From an uncultured Lachnospiraceae bacterium (GTDB lineage: Bacteria > Bacillota > Clostridia > Lachnospirales > Lachnospiraceae): DNA of 64,000 nt. This document shows, in pieces, positions 63,201-64,000 of this stretch (position 1 is the stretch's first letter; each line of letters opens with the position of its first letter). Position numbers and translations under genes: made by a program. The notes beneath the pieces are model-generated. The model saw only the letters and a list, made by a program, of their open reading frames with translations. It did not search any database and was not told the origin of the DNA. The DNA lies in the NCBI GenBank assembly GCA_934317845.1, contig CAKRES010000012.1:1-64000 (forward strand), in the 5' to 3' direction.

Positions 63201-63590
63201 CTTAACTACCTCATCCGAATCCGACTTTAATCGGTAATCATCATAATAGACCCGGTCTGCAACATACGTGCTGATCGCTTTTACCCTGTCATATTCTTTC
63301 GACTCTGACGTAATACCATTTGCTTTCAGGTATTGATCCAGATCATCCGTCATCTCTTTTAATTCTTTCTGCGTACAAGCTCCCGACATACTGCCGCCCG
63401 GACCATACTCATCACTCATACACAAATCCGGACTTAAGTACTGCTGTACGATACTGTCTAACTGCTCACCGCCGGAATACGTAGTTTGTCCGGATCCTTC
63501 TGCCTGCACATTTGCGCTGCTGACAAATGCAAAAAGGAAAAACAACGCTACGGCAGCAAAAGCTGTTCTGATCTTATATTCTCTCTTCAT
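60219..63590 (-). CDS. giant BspA-like surface protein with transglutaminase-type domain
   Basis: A 1123-residue secreted protein, start at 63590 with GGAGGAGG upstream. Signal peptide (1-30). A transglutaminase-like domain (about 100-195) has the full triad: Cys147 (RSICQGYA), His173 (MEHMIN), Asp190 (IYVDTTW). About a dozen BspA-type leucine-rich repeats follow (about 310-680; for example AFSGCSGLKTLDLS). Then come two Listeria-Bacteroides repeats, an acidic DPGK-type linker (about 800-840), a Cys-pair segment (CSICG) and the same C-terminal leucine-rich plus YQKFLVKKG module as its neighbour. Nineteen bp upstream of that gene, same strand, so cotranscribed. Confidence 0.85.
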   Translation of the reverse strand: MKREYKIRTAFAAVALFFLFAFVSSANVQAEGSGQTTYSGGEQLDSIVQQYLSPDLCMSDEYGPGGSMSGACTQKELKEMTDDLDQYLKANGITSESKEYDRVKAISTYVADRVYYDDYRLKSDSDEVVKQMAIAPYQVWKQKRSICQGYAYLLHTLLIANSIPDQAVITMEHMINITYLKDEKRWIYVDTTWMSPNRVTADIATGEEKWEKGGSPTMGWFDINTTTMSNEENHLIYQIKNLVCDGVVYTFLANENGTNMLKIEGQVINSPEKWNSKKGWNLSVSGAYPEKIEDVNVHAVNEIPVKRVIYKAFYKNGNIKTVTLPDTITSIGESSFYECTSLTSINIPKLITKIPDYAFVGCGSLETVDIQGANITSIGCYGFGRCAKLKSLDLSNCKLKKIDQYAFVGDTALEEVKLTGADIEEIVMFAFSGCSGLKTLDLSDKHIKAIGNYAFKGCTSLTEVDLSSATLEKLILTFYECSGLTKVRFPDTLKDLDGYTFYKCTSLTELDLSNTALNAIGQEACSEMTALTKVVVPKTLQTIDSKAFYLCNKLETMDLSECNLNKIGTYAFYWCSSLKEIDLAQSSLTALEAYSFTNCRAATKFAAPASLETIGEAALQGCSSLKEVELSHTALTKIEDMGFYLTTALKKVSLPKSLKSIGDYAFAVNKSKILRVISDFTKTQLKLLGEDNTWANCSLTCEKGFYTLIYDGNGATSGQMTSKEKTIGYEFTLDPNQYKKTGYRFKCWNTSADGSGTSYEDKEKVPSLADKDKEEVTLYAIWEEDQSSGDAKPGDNDPGKGDPGKDDSGKDDPGKDNPGQDTSGTYEISYYLNGGTNSSSNPKSYTTKDADITLSDPAKSGYRFKGWFLEATHVTQVTKIETSSAKNIKLYAAWECMHAKTTVKNKRAATYTSEGYTGDTYCSICGAVVTKGTTIPKLKKESTQNTSRKETTKQNTSKKEDATKNTKTQTSDTGKNAVKTGDVLTVNGVKYKVTKSGDKGEVALYGFVNKKAATVTMKSSIKVGNITYKVTAIADKAFYNMTSLKKVTISSNVTKIGRSAFEKCKKLKTIIIKTQKLKAKTVGAKAFKGTPKNAKVKVPAKSLAAYQKFLVKKGIYKKAKIIK

Positions 63591-63824
63591 AAGCCTCCTC
63601 CTTTTCATAAAACGTAACAAAATGTGTCAAAAACCTCTTTTCAAAGACATGATCTATGTCTTTGGAGTATCACTTTTGTACAATTGTGGCACACTTTTTG
63701 CAACACAATTACTTGTGTTATTATACTACCCAGCCACATGTTATGGGGAAGGCCTGCGTGAATCGACCCATATTTCAACGAAATCGACCGAACGAACACC
63801 CACCACTATTTTTTTGTCAGCCAA

Positions 63825-64000
63825 TCACAGCACACCATTTGCATTATCAAACGCATATGCAAAATATTGTTCTTTCGTCTGCGTATATTTCCCATGCGGA
63901 ATCGGAATTACAACTCCTGATTTCATTGTTATACTTTTCTGAGACAGGTTTTCCACATAACGCAGATTGATCAGATACGATCGGTGAGGACGAATAAAGC
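63825..64000 (-). CDS. C-terminal end of a LytTR DNA-binding response regulator
   Basis: Partial: the gene continues past the window edge. The last 57 residues (IRPHRSYLINLRYVENL..., then IPIPHGKYTQTKEQY) match the end of the LytTR domain of AgrA/LytR-type regulators. It precedes the two giant surface proteins on the same strand and could regulate them. Confidence 0.7.
   Translation of the reverse strand, partial: FIRPHRSYLINLRYVENLSQKSITMKSGVVIPIPHGKYTQTKEQYFAYAFDNANGVL

Overview
The window looks like a chromosome segment of a gut-type, spore-forming, motile Firmicute, most likely a Lachnospiraceae member; the genus cannot be told. The evidence is spoIIE, spoVT, yabP and yabQ (sporulation), cheX (chemotaxis), a low-to-middling GC content, strong AAGGAGG ribosome sites, and large BspA-like and cohesin/dockerin surface proteins.

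Region 1 (about 1-14,785) is foreign. It ends inside the 3' end of rlmD (rumA), where an integrative element has replaced the gene's end and added a 108-residue tail. Reading left from rlmD come a 59-residue protein, ParA, ParB, a truncated Xre regulator facing the other way, a regulator/two-component/ABC-transporter operon, a sigma-like factor, a MazF toxin, a 50-residue protein and a large serine recombinase. No relaxase, coupling protein or type IV secretion gene is visible, so this is either one end of an ICE or a decayed one. Nested in it, between near-identical 19-bp sites centred on GA (178-196 and 4890-4908), is a 4.7-kb unit. It holds the recombinase and two very AT-rich cargo genes: a DUF4062 protein and an unrecognised 330-residue protein.

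Region 2 (14.4-30.5 kb) is ordinary chromosome: yhaM-rlmD, divergent mutS2 followed by an OmpR/histidine-kinase pair, trmL, cheX, a PurM-C-like protein coupled to a VanW-family protein, a 34-residue membrane protein, tRNA-Leu(UAA), a B12-type radical SAM protein, a secreted GH5 glucanase, a DUF4358 protein and a membrane SGNH hydrolase.

Region 3 (30.5-50.8 kb) holds a GH13 alpha-glucan hydrolase and then the conserved Firmicute order ftsH-hpt-tilS-spoIIE-divIC-yabQ-yabP-rqcP-hup, read from low to high coordinate and all on the minus strand. Two insertions interrupt it. One is a NatAB-type ABC exporter (39.0-41.0 kb). The other is a three-gene cohesin-dockerin-cohesin operon (42.4-50.0 kb): a membrane-anchored cohesin, an 1830-residue secreted protein with an N-terminal dockerin, and a secreted cohesin protein with SH3-like modules. 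This looks like a self-contained, non-cellulosomal surface complex and is the most interesting system in the window.

Region 4 (51-64 kb) has a MacB/FtsX-type ABC transporter whose permease is cut by an in-frame TAG, an ArsR-like regulator with a palindromic operator, spoVT, two giant BspA-like surface proteins that share a C-terminal module (one with a transglutaminase-type catalytic domain), and the C-terminal end of a LytTR response regulator.
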